From positions 124,001-188,000 of the forward strand of contig CBDAPL010000002.1 in NCBI GenBank assembly GCA_965198495.1: 64,000 bases of DNA, read 5' to 3'. This stretch comes from RH-AL1 sp965198495. Lineage in GTDB: Bacteria > Pseudomonadota > Alphaproteobacteria > Rhizobiales > Beijerinckiaceae. The position numbers were made by a program, and so were the translations under genes. Within the stretch, counting starts at the first letter, position 1, and the number at the start of each line of letters is the position of its first letter. Positions 55,785 to 64,000 of this stretch are shown piece after piece. Below the pieces are notes generated by a model, which saw only the letters and a list, made by a program, of their open reading frames with translations, had not been told where the DNA came from and did no database searches.

Positions 55785-56924
55785 TCAGGCATCGATCTGC
55801 TTTTCGTAGACGCGGTGGACCTTGTCGATCTGCGCACCGGACATCTCGATGGGACGCCGCATCGCCGCGTTGTCCTCCAAGACCCAGCCGAATTCAATAT
55901 GCTCGATGGAATGGTTGCGACCGCGGCGTTTGAGTTCCTCGATGAAGGCGAGCGTGACGACGCCGCCGACGGCCTTGCGCTGGAGCGCCTTGCGAACCCC
56001 GAACAGCACCAGCCGGCCGGACTTGAACTCGTGATGACGCACGCGGGAGACGATCTTCGGCAAGCCCAGCGGCCATAGCTTGCCGTCCCGGTCGGCGAGG
56101 ATCTCGTGCAGGTTCGGCAGGACGATGCCGAAGGCCTGCGCCTGGCCGTCGAGTTCCACCATGAAGCCGCCGTCCTCCGGCATCACGTATTTCAGGCCGT
56201 CGGCGACGGAGAGGAACTCGTCCAGCGTGAACGGCACGAAACCCCAATTGCTGCTCCACGCATCGTTGAAGATCTCGACGATGATCTTGGCCTCGTCCTT
56301 GAGGTTCTTCAGATCCAAGGTCCGGATCTTCAGGCGATCTTTCCACTCGGGCCGAGCCATGATCGAGCCCTTGCCCTCGAGATCGGACGGGCGCACCGCG
56401 TAGCGATACGAGATCAGGTCGCGCGCCTTGGTGTAGCCGCAGTCCGCCAGCCGATCCGGCAGGTAGGCCGGCGTCCAGGGCATGAAGATCATCGGCATCG
56501 CCTCGAACCCGTCGACCAGCATTCCGGCCTCGGCGTTGACGGAGGGCGAGAACGGCCCGACGACCATCGCTTGCCCGCGCTGGGCGAGCCAGGTCTCGAC
56601 CGTCTTCATGAGCGCGGCGACGACGGCTTCGTCGTCGATGGCGTCGAGCGCGCCGAATTGCGCCGGCGAGGTGCCGACCGGCTTGATGCCGTCCTTGTAA
56701 AGCTGCGCGGCGACGCGCCCGACATACGTGCCATCCCTGCGCGCCAGCCACGCTTGCGACTCGACGAGCTTGAAGTGCGGGTTGAGCTTCGCCGCGAAAT
56801 TGGTCCAGCGCTCGGCGTCGAGGGGCGGCGAGAAGCCGTGCATGCCCTTGTAGATCAAGCGCGGCAACCGGCAGAACGCCAGAAAACGACCGATCCCCTT
56901 GACCGGGACGATTTCGATGCTCAC
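55785..56924 (-). CDS. GNAT-fold N-acyltransferase, candidate bacterial ceramide synthase
   Basis: 379-aa protein with the beginning IEIVPVKGIGRFLAFCRLPRLIYKGM and the segment SQAWLARRDGTYVGRVAAQLYK typical of a large GNAT-related family. The second half has VNAEAGMLVDGFEAMPMIFMPW and a GNAT-like core near GGVVTLAFIEELKRRG, ending EFGWVLEDNAAMRRPIEM. From memory, the Caulobacter ceramide synthase (bCerS) belongs to this type of protein. It sits between the serine palmitoyltransferase-like gene (13-bp gap) and the desaturase gene (39-bp gap), so N-acylation of a sphingoid base is the natural proposal. Confidence 0.75.
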   Translation of the reverse strand: MSIEIVPVKGIGRFLAFCRLPRLIYKGMHGFSPPLDAERWTNFAAKLNPHFKLVESQAWLARRDGTYVGRVAAQLYKDGIKPVGTSPAQFGALDAIDDEAVVAALMKTVETWLAQRGQAMVVGPFSPSVNAEAGMLVDGFEAMPMIFMPWTPAYLPDRLADCGYTKARDLISYRYAVRPSDLEGKGSIMARPEWKDRLKIRTLDLKNLKDEAKIIVEIFNDAWSSNWGFVPFTLDEFLSVADGLKYVMPEDGGFMVELDGQAQAFGIVLPNLHEILADRDGKLWPLGLPKIVSRVRHHEFKSGRLVLFGVRKALQRKAVGGVVTLAFIEELKRRGRNHSIEHIEFGWVLEDNAAMRRPIEMSGAQIDKVHRVYEKQIDA

Positions 56925-56937
56925 GCCGGGCGCATCC

Positions 56938-58245
56938 TTAGGAGGCCGCGCTCATCGCGTCCTGGAACATCGCATCCTGAAGCAAGACCTCCTGACGCGA
57001 GGCGTCCTGACGCGAGAGTGGCGCGGGCATCGGGCCGGGGGCGCCGACCGCGCGATCCTGCGCGTTGAAGGCGCCGAGGCAATCGATGACGCCGCGAATG
57101 TCGGCCTCGGTATGCATCGCCGACATGAAGAAGCGCAGGCGCGGCTGGTCCTTCGGAACGCCGACCTGGATGATCGGGGGAACGTAGAAGCCGTGGGCTT
57201 CGAGATAACGCGAGGCGGCCAGCGTCGCGAGGCTGTCCCTGAAGAGGATCGGCACGACGCCGCGCCCGATCGCCGGGCCGGTGTCGAGGCCGGCCTCGCG
57301 GGCCCTTTCGACGAACAGCTCGCTGTTGTGACGGAGCCGCTCGATGCGCCATGGCTCCGACTGCGTCAGCTCGAGGGCGGCGAGGGCGGCGGCGCTGATC
57401 ACCGGGGACAGACCGACGGAATAGACGAAGCCGGGCAGCGTATGGCGAAACCACTTGATCACGGCGGATTTCGCGCAGACGAAGCCGCCGCAGGACGCGA
57501 AGCTCTTGGACAGGGTTCCGACGATGAGGTCGATCTCGTTGGGATCGACCCCGGTGTATTCGCACAGGCCCCGGCCTTCCTCGCCGAGCACGCCGATCGA
57601 ATGCGCCTCGTCGAGCAACAGCCAGGTCGCATGTTTCTTCTTGAGTTCGATTAGGCGCGGCAGATCGACGATGTCGCCGTCCATCGAGAACAGGCTCTCG
57701 GACACGATCAGCGCCGTCTTGTATTGCGCGCGCTTCTCTCCCAGCAGGGCGTCGAGGTGATCGATGTCGTTGTGCCTGAAGAACACCACGTCGGCGGGCG
57801 ATGCCTTGCATCCCGAGATGATGCTGTTGTGGGAAAGCTCGTCGAGGAAGATGACGTCGCGCGAGCCCATGATGTGCGAGATCACGGTGACGTTGGTGAG
57901 GTAGCCCGACACGAGGGTCATCACCTCCTCGACGCCGACGAAGGAGGCGAGGGCCTGTTCGAGCACCTTGTGGCTCGCGCGCTCGCCGCCGACGAGGCGC
58001 GAGGCGAGCGCGCCCAGGCCGGTCATGTCGAGCGCGTCGGCGGCGGACGCCTTCACCGCCGGGTGATTGCTCAGCCCGAGATAGTCGTAATTGGCGAAGG
58101 ACACGAAGCGCTCGCCGCGAGATTCCGCGTCGGAACGGGCCTTGTCGACGGGCAGGAAGAAGGGATTGTGCTTTTCAAGATAAGCGCCGCCGGCGAGGCG
58201 CAAGCGCTTGTCGGCATAATCGGCGAGGCTCTTTTGTTTGTGCAC
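56938..58245 (-). CDS. spt: Serine palmitoyltransferase-like alpha-oxoamine synthase
   Basis: PLP enzyme of 435 aa that should condense an amino acid (serine) with an acyl thioester, the first step of sphingolipid synthesis. Motifs: FANYDYLGLSNHPAV, GLGALASRLVGGERASHKVLE, LLLDEAHSIGVLGEEGRG (Asp212, His215) and the PLP Lys247 in GTLSKSFASCGG. The N-terminal HNPFFLPVDK is SPT-like rather than BioF- or HemA-like. GTG at 58245 with GGAC upstream is chosen; the frame is open to 58419. The C-terminus carries a four-unit repeat (SRQDA type). An acyl carrier protein and 3-ketosphinganine reductase gene are not adjacent. Confidence 0.85.
   Translation of the reverse strand: MHKQKSLADYADKRLRLAGGAYLEKHNPFFLPVDKARSDAESRGERFVSFANYDYLGLSNHPAVKASAADALDMTGLGALASRLVGGERASHKVLEQALASFVGVEEVMTLVSGYLTNVTVISHIMGSRDVIFLDELSHNSIISGCKASPADVVFFRHNDIDHLDALLGEKRAQYKTALIVSESLFSMDGDIVDLPRLIELKKKHATWLLLDEAHSIGVLGEEGRGLCEYTGVDPNEIDLIVGTLSKSFASCGGFVCAKSAVIKWFRHTLPGFVYSVGLSPVISAAALAALELTQSEPWRIERLRHNSELFVERAREAGLDTGPAIGRGVVPILFRDSLATLAASRYLEAHGFYVPPIIQVGVPKDQPRLRFFMSAMHTEADIRGVIDCLGAFNAQDRAVGAPGPMPAPLSRQDASRQEVLLQDAMFQDAMSAAS
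56956..57015 (-). repeat. 15-bp in-frame tandem repeat at the spt 3' end (4 units)
   Basis: Four 15-bp units encode SRQDA, SRQEV, LLQDA and MFQDA at the extreme C-terminus of the serine palmitoyltransferase-like protein, past the end of the conserved fold. Each unit carries CAGGA at the same place. Confidence 0.75.
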
Positions 58246-58390
58246 GCTGTCCGTCTCTGGTTCGAGCGCGCCGCGCGAGGATGTCGGACGCGGGCGAAAA
58301 ATAGTCGTGCCGAGGCATACCACCTGAGGTCGAGGGGACAAGAGCACGAAGAGCACGGCGCTCCACAGGCTGCGGCGGCGCCTGGTGCGA

Positions 58391-58453
58391 TGTATAGGAA
58401 CTCTTGATTGAACAACCACTTAACGCAACTTCAATTCGCATTACAGTGCGTTA
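58391..58453. promoter_or_regulatory. Dyad and promoter-like sequence in the spt-FUSC divergent region
   Basis: TAACGCA (58421-58427) and TGCGTTA (58447-58453) form a 7-bp inverted repeat with a 19-nt spacer, and CGCA/TGCG repeats the half-site inside it. On the minus strand a TATACA box (58396-58391) could serve spt. The rest of the 269-bp gap (58246-58514) shows no gene. A regulator is not known. Confidence 0.3.
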
Positions 58454-58514
58454 CAAAGCGCTTCGCCGGAGCCGGCTCGCCGGCTGGTCAGGCGGTGCGC
58501 GACGTGCTCAAAAG

Positions 58515-59573
58515 ATGGCCATGACCCCCGCACTTCCCGCGCGCGCACGCGCCGGCGCCTTCCTGCGATCCGTCACCGCCCTGCGCCGAAGCCCCGTACC
58601 GCGGTCGGCGATGCTGCGAAGCGGCGCCGCGATCAACGTCGGTTTCCTCATCTTCCTCGCGGCCGGCCAGCTGGAGGCGGCGATCGTCTGCGCCGTCTTC
58701 ACGAATTTCCTCTGCCTCAGCGATCGGGCGACGCCGCTCGCGACGCGGATCGGGGTGCAGATCCTCGGCGCCCTGCTCTCGACGGCGGCGGGCGCGACAG
58801 GGGCCCTGGTCGCCGGCAACGACGCGCTGGTTCTCCTGACGACCTTCGCCTTGGCGCTTTTCGCCGGGTTCGTGCACGGCACGACGCCGGGCGTCGAGGC
58901 GATCCCGCGCTACGCGATCGTCTGCTTCATCATCGCCGCCTTCCTGCCGGTCGCGCGGCTCGACACGCTGATCGCCGTCTCCGTCGCCACCGCGGTGGCG
59001 GTCACGACGGTGCTGCTCGATCATCATATCCGGCACGGGCGCCGCGGTCTTTACATTCGCCACGTTCGCGCGTCCGTCGCCTATCCGGGTCCCCGCTTCA
59101 GCGTGATCTTCGGCGCGGCGGCGGTCACCGGTCTCGCCCTCGGCATGTTCTGGGGTCAGTTGCGGCCCTATTGGGTCGCGGTCACGACCTTGCTGGTCAT
59201 GCAGCCGGACCGGCGCGCCAACACGGTCAGGGTGGTCCAGAGATTCCTCGGCACGCTATGCGGTGTCGTCCTGGCGTTCGTCATCGTCCGGAACACGCCT
59301 TTCGCGGCGCGCGAGAGGGTCTTGCTTCTGCTTATCGTCACGCTACCGTTCTGCTGGCCGCTCGGCTACGAGCGCAATTACGGACTGGGCACCGCGATCC
59401 TGTCGACCTGGGTGCTGGTGCTCATCGACACGGCGCTGCCGCGCGCGGACTTGGTCGCGCCGCTGTTCCTAGCCCGGCTGGCCGACACGTCGCTTGGCTG
59501 CGCGGTCGCCCTGATCGGCAGCCTGGCCGTGTACGAGACGCGCGACGAGACCGCGCGGGCACCTGTCGTTTGA
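58515..59573 (+). CDS. FUSC-family inner-membrane protein
   Basis: 352-aa membrane protein with two blocks of helices (about 30-165 and 195-345), the architecture of the fusaric-acid-resistance (FUSC) and aromatic-acid exporter family. RSGAAINVGFLIFLAAGQ, PGVEAIPRYAIVCFIIAAFLPVA and the conserved RPYWVAVTTLLVMQPDRRANTVRVVQRFLGTLCG are diagnostic; the last is the classic FUSC motif. It lacks the large cytoplasmic domain of AaeB. Starts at 58515 or 58521 are both possible. Substrate unknown; the divergent neighbour is spt. Confidence 0.85.
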   Translation: MAMTPALPARARAGAFLRSVTALRRSPVPRSAMLRSGAAINVGFLIFLAAGQLEAAIVCAVFTNFLCLSDRATPLATRIGVQILGALLSTAAGATGALVAGNDALVLLTTFALALFAGFVHGTTPGVEAIPRYAIVCFIIAAFLPVARLDTLIAVSVATAVAVTTVLLDHHIRHGRRGLYIRHVRASVAYPGPRFSVIFGAAAVTGLALGMFWGQLRPYWVAVTTLLVMQPDRRANTVRVVQRFLGTLCGVVLAFVIVRNTPFAARERVLLLLIVTLPFCWPLGYERNYGLGTAILSTWVLVLIDTALPRADLVAPLFLARLADTSLGCAVALIGSLAVYETRDETARAPVV

Positions 59574-59700
59574 TACGCGCGCGCTCCATCCTTGTGGGCG
59601 CTCAACGCGACGCGCTGGCTGATTCCTTGCAGCGGCTTCGCAACAAAGTGTCTCGGCAGGGCGTTGATGGCCAAAGCGAGGCGAAAGGCGACGGCTGGCG

Positions 59701-61248
59701 ATGGTGAACCTCGGCACTTTGAAAACCGCCGCCTCAATAACCGCTCCGACAAGCGAGAAGACGAACAAGAAGGGGCGCCTCGTCGTCGTCTCCAATCGGG
59801 TTCCGGTGCCTACCCCTGGCGGTCCGCCGCCGGCTGGCGGTCTCGCCGTGGCGCTCGGCGCCGCCCTGGAGACGCAGGGCGGCCTCTGGTTCGGCTGGTC
59901 GGGCAAGGTGGCGACCGAAAGCGAACCGGCGCTGCACGAACAGCGAGCCGGCAACGTCGACTACGCGGTCGCCGACCTCTCCCGCCGCGACATCGACGAA
60001 TATTATCACGGCTTCGCCAATCGCGTGCTCTGGCCAGTCTGTCATTATCGGCTCGATCTCGCCGACCTCTCGCGTCGCGACGTCAACGCCTATTTCCGGG
60101 TCAACGAGCAATTCGCGCGGCGGCTCGCCCGTCTGCTGAAGCCCGACGACGTGATCTGGATCCAGGATTATCATTTCATCCCGATGGCCGCTTTCCTGCG
60201 CGACCTCGGTTTCGTGAACAAGATCGGCTTCTTCTATCATATTCCATGGCCGCCGTCGGATTTGGCGGCGGCGATCCCGGCCTACGATCGAATCCTCAAG
60301 TCGTTCACCGCCTACGATCTGATCGGCTTCCAGACGCCGGTGGACGCGGAGAATTTCCGCGCCTGCGTGACGCGGGCGCGCATCGGTACGTCGCTCGGGG
60401 GTGAGTGGCTCGGCGCGTCCGGTCGCAAGTTCCGCGCGTCCTCCTTCCCGATCAGCATCGAGACGTCGGCCTTCGCCGGCGAGGCGCGCGTCGCCGAGAA
60501 GAACCCGATCGTCAGGCGAATGCTGCAAAGCCTCGAGGGCCATCCGCTGGTCATCGGCGTCGACCGGCTCGACTACTCGAAGGGCATCCGCGAGCGGATC
60601 GAGGCCTTCGCCACCTTCGTGGAGAAATCGAGCGCGGCGATGAAGGCGCGCGTCACGCTTTTGCAGGTGACGCCTAAATCCCGTTCGGAAGTGCCCGAAT
60701 ATGCCGAGATGCAGCGCGAGATCGCCGAACATGTCGGCCACGTCAACGGCAAGATGGGCGACGTCGACTGGACGCCGATCCGCTACGTCAACAAGGCGAT
60801 CAGCCGGACGACGTTGGCCGGGCTCTACCGGATTGCCAAAGTCGGACTTGTCACGCCGTTGCGCGACGGCATGAACCTCGTGGCCAAGGAATATGTCGCG
60901 GCACAGAACCCCGACGATCCGGGCGTTCTCGTCCTCTCGCGCTTCGCCGGCGCCGTGCACGAACTCGAGACCGCGCTTATCGTGAACCCCTACAATCTCG
61001 AGGAGACGGCGTCCGCCATCCAACGCGCCTTCGAAATGCCGCTGCGCGAGCGTCGCGAGCGGTGGGAGGCCATGATGAGCACGATCGAAACGAACGACGT
61101 CGACCATTGGTGCAAGGCTTTCCTCGCTCAGCTGAGCGGAGCCGGGGCGGATATCCAGATCGGCGCGCCAGAGGCGGCCGCGCCTGTCGTGACCGAGCAG
61201 GAACCGTGGCGCGCCGCGCCGGCCTGGACATCGACGATCGGACGCTGA
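59701..61248 (+). CDS. otsA: Trehalose-6-phosphate synthase OtsA
   Basis: GT20 enzyme joining UDP-glucose and glucose-6-phosphate, 515 aa. Motifs: LVVVSNRVPVP, the GG loop PPPAGGLAVAL, IQDYHFIPM, GFFYHIPWPPSD, VIGVDRLDYSKGI and the donor-site LRDGMNLVAKEYVA. The C-terminal 35 residues are an unrelated Ala/Pro-rich extension. No OtsB phosphatase follows; instead glgX starts 8 nt after the stop and treZ after that, so the operon mixes two trehalose routes. Confidence 0.93.
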   Translation: MVNLGTLKTAASITAPTSEKTNKKGRLVVVSNRVPVPTPGGPPPAGGLAVALGAALETQGGLWFGWSGKVATESEPALHEQRAGNVDYAVADLSRRDIDEYYHGFANRVLWPVCHYRLDLADLSRRDVNAYFRVNEQFARRLARLLKPDDVIWIQDYHFIPMAAFLRDLGFVNKIGFFYHIPWPPSDLAAAIPAYDRILKSFTAYDLIGFQTPVDAENFRACVTRARIGTSLGGEWLGASGRKFRASSFPISIETSAFAGEARVAEKNPIVRRMLQSLEGHPLVIGVDRLDYSKGIRERIEAFATFVEKSSAAMKARVTLLQVTPKSRSEVPEYAEMQREIAEHVGHVNGKMGDVDWTPIRYVNKAISRTTLAGLYRIAKVGLVTPLRDGMNLVAKEYVAAQNPDDPGVLVLSRFAGAVHELETALIVNPYNLEETASAIQRAFEMPLRERRERWEAMMSTIETNDVDHWCKAFLAQLSGAGADIQIGAPEAAAPVVTEQEPWRAAPAWTSTIGR

Positions 61249-61256
61249 TCCACTCG

Positions 61257-63344
61257 ATGCACGACCTCAGCGAAGGGCAGGCCCTGCCCCTTGGCGCGAC
61301 CTGGGATGGCCAGGGCGTGAATTTCGCCCTCTTCTCGGCGCATGCGACGCGCGTCGAACTCTGCCTGTTCGACGACAAGGGTCGCGTCGAGACCAAGCGC
61401 CACATTTTGCCGTGCTGCACCAACCAAATCTGGCACTGCTACGTGCGCGGCTTGCGCCCCGGCCAACTCTACGGCTACCGCGTCCATGGACCCTACGAGC
61501 CGGGATCGGGGCATCGGTTCAATCCCCACAAGCTCCTGCTCGATCCCTACGCCCGTCAGATCTCCGGCCACATACGCTGGCACGACGCGTTGCATGGTTT
61601 CCGCATGGGCACCCAGCGCGGGGATCTGGCGCAGGACCGGCGTGACAGCGCCCCGATGATGGTCAAGGCCATCGTCGAGGATCCCGCGCAGACCTGGGGC
61701 GACGACCGCAAGCCCAACGTGCCATGGCGCGACACGATCATCTACGAGGCGCATGTCAAGGGCTTCACCGAACTCCACCCGGACTTGCCCGGGCCGGTGC
61801 GCGGCACCTACACGGCGCTCGGCCATCCGGCGGTCATCGACCATCTCGTCAAGATCGGCGTGACGGCCGTCGAACTGCTGCCGATCCAGGCGTTCGTCGA
61901 CGACCGCTTCCTCGTCGAGAAAGGTCTGCGCAACTACTGGGGCTATTCGACCCTCGGCTATTTCGCGCCCGAGCCACGCTATTTCGGCGCGGACGGCGCC
62001 TATGGCCTGCGGGCGGCGATCAAGGCGCTGCACTCGGCCGGGATCGAGGTGATCCTCGATGTGGTCTACAACCACACCTGCGAGGGCAATTACCTCGGCC
62101 CGATGCTGTCCTTCCGGGGTATCGACAACAAATCATACTACAAGCTCGTCCCCGACAATCCGCGCTACTTCTGGGACTGCACCGGCTGTGGCAACACGCT
62201 CGATATCTCCCATCCTCGCGTGCTCCAGCTCGTGCTCGACAGCCTGCGCCACTGGGTCGAATCCTACCATGTCGACGGGTTTCGCTTCGATCTCGCCTCG
62301 GCCCTGATCCGCTCGCCGTTCGACGTTTCGGAGCGATCGGGCTTTCTCCAGGCGATCGGCCAGGATCCCGTGCTGTCGCGCGTCAAGCTGATCTCCGAAC
62401 CCTGGGATCTCGGCAGCGGCGGCTACAGGGTCGGCGGCTTTCCGACCGGCTGGGGCGACTGGAACGATCGTTTCCGCGACGGCATACGCACCTACTGGCG
62501 GGGCGACCTCGGCCAAATGCCCAGCCTGGCGTCGCGTCTCTCCGGATCCAGCGACATCTTCAATCATTCCGGCCGCAAGCCGTGGGCGTCGGTGCAATAC
62601 GTCGCCTCGCACGACGGGTTCACGCTGCAGGACGTCGTCAGCTACAACAACCGCCACAACCTAGCCAACGGCGAGAACAACAAGGACGGGCACGAGCCGA
62701 ACTACTCGGTCAATCACGGCGTCGAGGGGCCGACCAGGGACAAGGACATCATCGCCGCGCGCAACAGGCATAAGCGCAACCTGCTCGCCACGGCCATCCT
62801 GGCGATCGGCACGCCGATGCTGCTGATGGGCGACGAACTGTCCCGCAGCCAGCGCGGCAACAACAATGCCTATTGCCAGGACAACGAGACGAGCTGGTTG
62901 AACTGGCAAGACAAGGACGATCCTCACCTTGTCGACTACGTTTCCAACCTCATCGCGCTGCGCAAGAGCCACGAGGTGTTTCGTCGGCTCGAATTCTTCA
63001 CCGGCCACATCATCGAGGCCACCGGCTTGAAGGATGTCTTCTGGCTCGCCTCGGACGGCCGCGAGATGGCGGGGGACGACTGGGGCCAAGTCGACCGCCG
63101 CGGCCTCGGCATGCAGATCGGCAATCACGGCGCGCCGAGCGAGCGCATCCTGCTGCTGTTCAACTCGTCCGACATCGATCTCGCGTTCAAATTGCCGCAA
63201 ACCTTCCCTTGCGGCACGTTCCAGCCGATGTTCGACTCGACCAAGCAGGATGGTCTGTGCGAGGCAGACGCAAATTGTATCTCGCCTGGCGAAGCCTTTC
63301 CGCTTCGCTCGCGTTCCTTCGTACTGCTGCAACACAGACCTTAG
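61257..63344 (+). CDS. glgX: Glycogen debranching enzyme GlgX/TreX
   Basis: GH13 enzyme of 695 aa that removes alpha-1,6 branches from glycogen or limit dextrin. CBM48 domain at the N-terminus (LGATWDGQGVNFALFSAHATRVELCLFD); GH13 conserved regions DVVYNHTCEG, GFRFDLASAL (nucleophile Asp), LISEPWDLG (acid Glu) and ASHDGFTLQD (stabilising Asp). The RYFWDCTGCGNTLD motif is TreX/GlgX-specific. The ATG at 61257 lies 8 nt after otsA. It should supply linear maltodextrin for the TreY/TreZ route started by the next gene. Confidence 0.93.
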   Translation: MHDLSEGQALPLGATWDGQGVNFALFSAHATRVELCLFDDKGRVETKRHILPCCTNQIWHCYVRGLRPGQLYGYRVHGPYEPGSGHRFNPHKLLLDPYARQISGHIRWHDALHGFRMGTQRGDLAQDRRDSAPMMVKAIVEDPAQTWGDDRKPNVPWRDTIIYEAHVKGFTELHPDLPGPVRGTYTALGHPAVIDHLVKIGVTAVELLPIQAFVDDRFLVEKGLRNYWGYSTLGYFAPEPRYFGADGAYGLRAAIKALHSAGIEVILDVVYNHTCEGNYLGPMLSFRGIDNKSYYKLVPDNPRYFWDCTGCGNTLDISHPRVLQLVLDSLRHWVESYHVDGFRFDLASALIRSPFDVSERSGFLQAIGQDPVLSRVKLISEPWDLGSGGYRVGGFPTGWGDWNDRFRDGIRTYWRGDLGQMPSLASRLSGSSDIFNHSGRKPWASVQYVASHDGFTLQDVVSYNNRHNLANGENNKDGHEPNYSVNHGVEGPTRDKDIIAARNRHKRNLLATAILAIGTPMLLMGDELSRSQRGNNNAYCQDNETSWLNWQDKDDPHLVDYVSNLIALRKSHEVFRRLEFFTGHIIEATGLKDVFWLASDGREMAGDDWGQVDRRGLGMQIGNHGAPSERILLLFNSSDIDLAFKLPQTFPCGTFQPMFDSTKQDGLCEADANCISPGEAFPLRSRSFVLLQHRP

Positions 63345-63354
63345 AAACGGACGG

Positions 63355-64000
63355 ATGCCAAGCACACATTCGATGCCTTTCGGCGCCGAAGTCACGAAGG
63401 ACGGCGTCCGTTTCGCCCTCTGGGCGCCCACCGCCCAGCGCGTGGATCTCGTCGTCGAGGGCCGGCGCGTCGCGATGCCGGCGATCGGCCAGGGATGGTA
63501 CAAGATGACCGACGCCGCCGCGGCGATCGGCGACCGCTACGGGTACGCGATCGATGGCGCCGATGATCTGGTGCCCGATCCCGCCTCGCGTTTCCAGCTC
63601 GACGACTCCGATCGACGCAGCACGGTCACGCATCCGGCCGCCTACGCGTGGGGCGACGCGAGCTGGAGCGGTCGTCGCTGGAATGATGTCGTCCTCTACG
63701 AGACCCACATCGGCACCGTGACGCCGGAAGGAACCTACGCGGCGCTGGCGGCGAAACTACCGGCCTTGAAGGAGACCGGCGTCACGGCCATCGAGCTGAT
63801 GCCGATCGCCGAGACCACGGGTCGGCGCACCTGGGGCTACGATGGCGTCCTCCCGTACGCGCCCAACAACGCCTACGGCACGCCCGACGAGTTGAAGCAC
63901 CTCGTCGATACGGCGCATGGCCTGGGCCTGATGATCTTCCTCGACGTCGTCTACAACCACTTCGGTCCGTCGGGCAATTTCCTGCACGGCTACGCCGGGA
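63355..64000 (+). CDS. treZ: Malto-oligosyltrehalose trehalohydrolase TreZ (5' part)
   Basis: GH13 enzyme releasing trehalose from maltooligosyl trehalose; 215 codons are visible and the gene runs off the window. The E-set domain MPFGAEVTKDGVRFALWAPTA begins the protein, followed by DVVLYETHIGTVTPEGTY, WGYDGVLPYAPNNAYG and FLDVVYNHFGPSGN, all diagnostic of TreZ. The ATG at 63355 is 10 nt after the glgX stop. A treY gene is expected beyond the edge but cannot be seen. Confidence 0.92.
   Translation, partial: MPSTHSMPFGAEVTKDGVRFALWAPTAQRVDLVVEGRRVAMPAIGQGWYKMTDAAAAIGDRYGYAIDGADDLVPDPASRFQLDDSDRRSTVTHPAAYAWGDASWSGRRWNDVVLYETHIGTVTPEGTYAALAAKLPALKETGVTAIELMPIAETTGRRTWGYDGVLPYAPNNAYGTPDELKHLVDTAHGLGLMIFLDVVYNHFGPSGNFLHGYAG

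Overview
The window is GC-rich (roughly two thirds G+C by eye), densely packed chromosomal DNA from an alphaproteobacterium, most likely Hyphomicrobiales (Rhizobiales). The lineage call rests on gene order and family types: ftsE-ftsX beside an MJ0042 zinc-ribbon gene, chorismate mutase-hisC divergent from metX-metW, trxB followed by a LysR gene whose protein begins MDWDKLRIF, trmL overlapping hemF, a DUF992 protein, and a palindromic REP-like element of the kind common in Rhizobiales. I cannot name the genus. No rRNA, tRNA, CRISPR array, insertion sequence or prophage was seen.

Layout. 1-1.8 kb: end of an unknown gene and an iron-sulfur bacterial photolyase (minus). 2-11.7 kb: a four-gene RND efflux operon (outer-membrane factor, fusion protein, two permeases in tandem, MdtABC-like). 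11.7-14.6 kb (minus): ftsE-ftsX-lytic transglycosylase. 14.7-19 kb: zinc-ribbon membrane protein, chemoreceptor, ftsY. 19.1-23.2 kb: metX-metW (minus) divergent from chorismate mutase-hisC. 23.2-29.9 kb: thioredoxin-like plus CcdA-like pair, small secreted proteins, trmL-hemF, GtrA, DUF992, trxB, lysR. 30.1-36.8 kb: secA, a ThiE-like protein, a Sel1-repeat protein, a PrpE-like acyl-CoA synthetase. 36.8-40.7 kb (minus): GT21 glycosyltransferase, a Rieske protein, a secreted beta-helix protein. 40.9-47.5 kb: ruvC-ruvA, an AAA ATPase, DUF2461, hemolysin III, a phosphoesterase, MscS, a fatty-acid-hydroxylase-type membrane enzyme. 47.6-53.8 kb: an arsenic-metabolism neighbourhood (TIGR04283 glycosyltransferase, SDR, ArsM, FAD oxidoreductase, radical SAM protein, aquaporin). 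53.7-54.6 kb: exonuclease III. 54.7-58.2 kb (minus): a sphingolipid set (serine palmitoyltransferase-like, acyltransferase, delta-4 desaturase-like). 58.5-64 kb: FUSC transporter, then otsA-glgX-treZ.

Most unusual signals. (1) Between ruvC and ruvA a 17-bp unit is repeated so that four six-codon mini-ORFs, each joined to the next by an ATGA or GTGA stop/start overlap, form a chain from the ruvC stop to the ruvA start. (2) metX is preceded by a 41-codon ORF built from 18-bp repeats that encode Met-Cys-Leu five times; its stop overlaps the metX start, and a promoter-like sequence sits just in front of its first ATG, so it looks like a sulfur-amino-acid leader peptide. (3) The arsM neighbourhood suggests synthesis of an organoarsenical beyond simple methylation. 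(4) The sphingolipid cluster includes a eukaryote-like delta-4 desaturase. (5) Three genes (ruvC, the beta-helix gene, the FAD oxidoreductase) have no canonical start codon where translation should begin. All are sequence readings; none has been tested.
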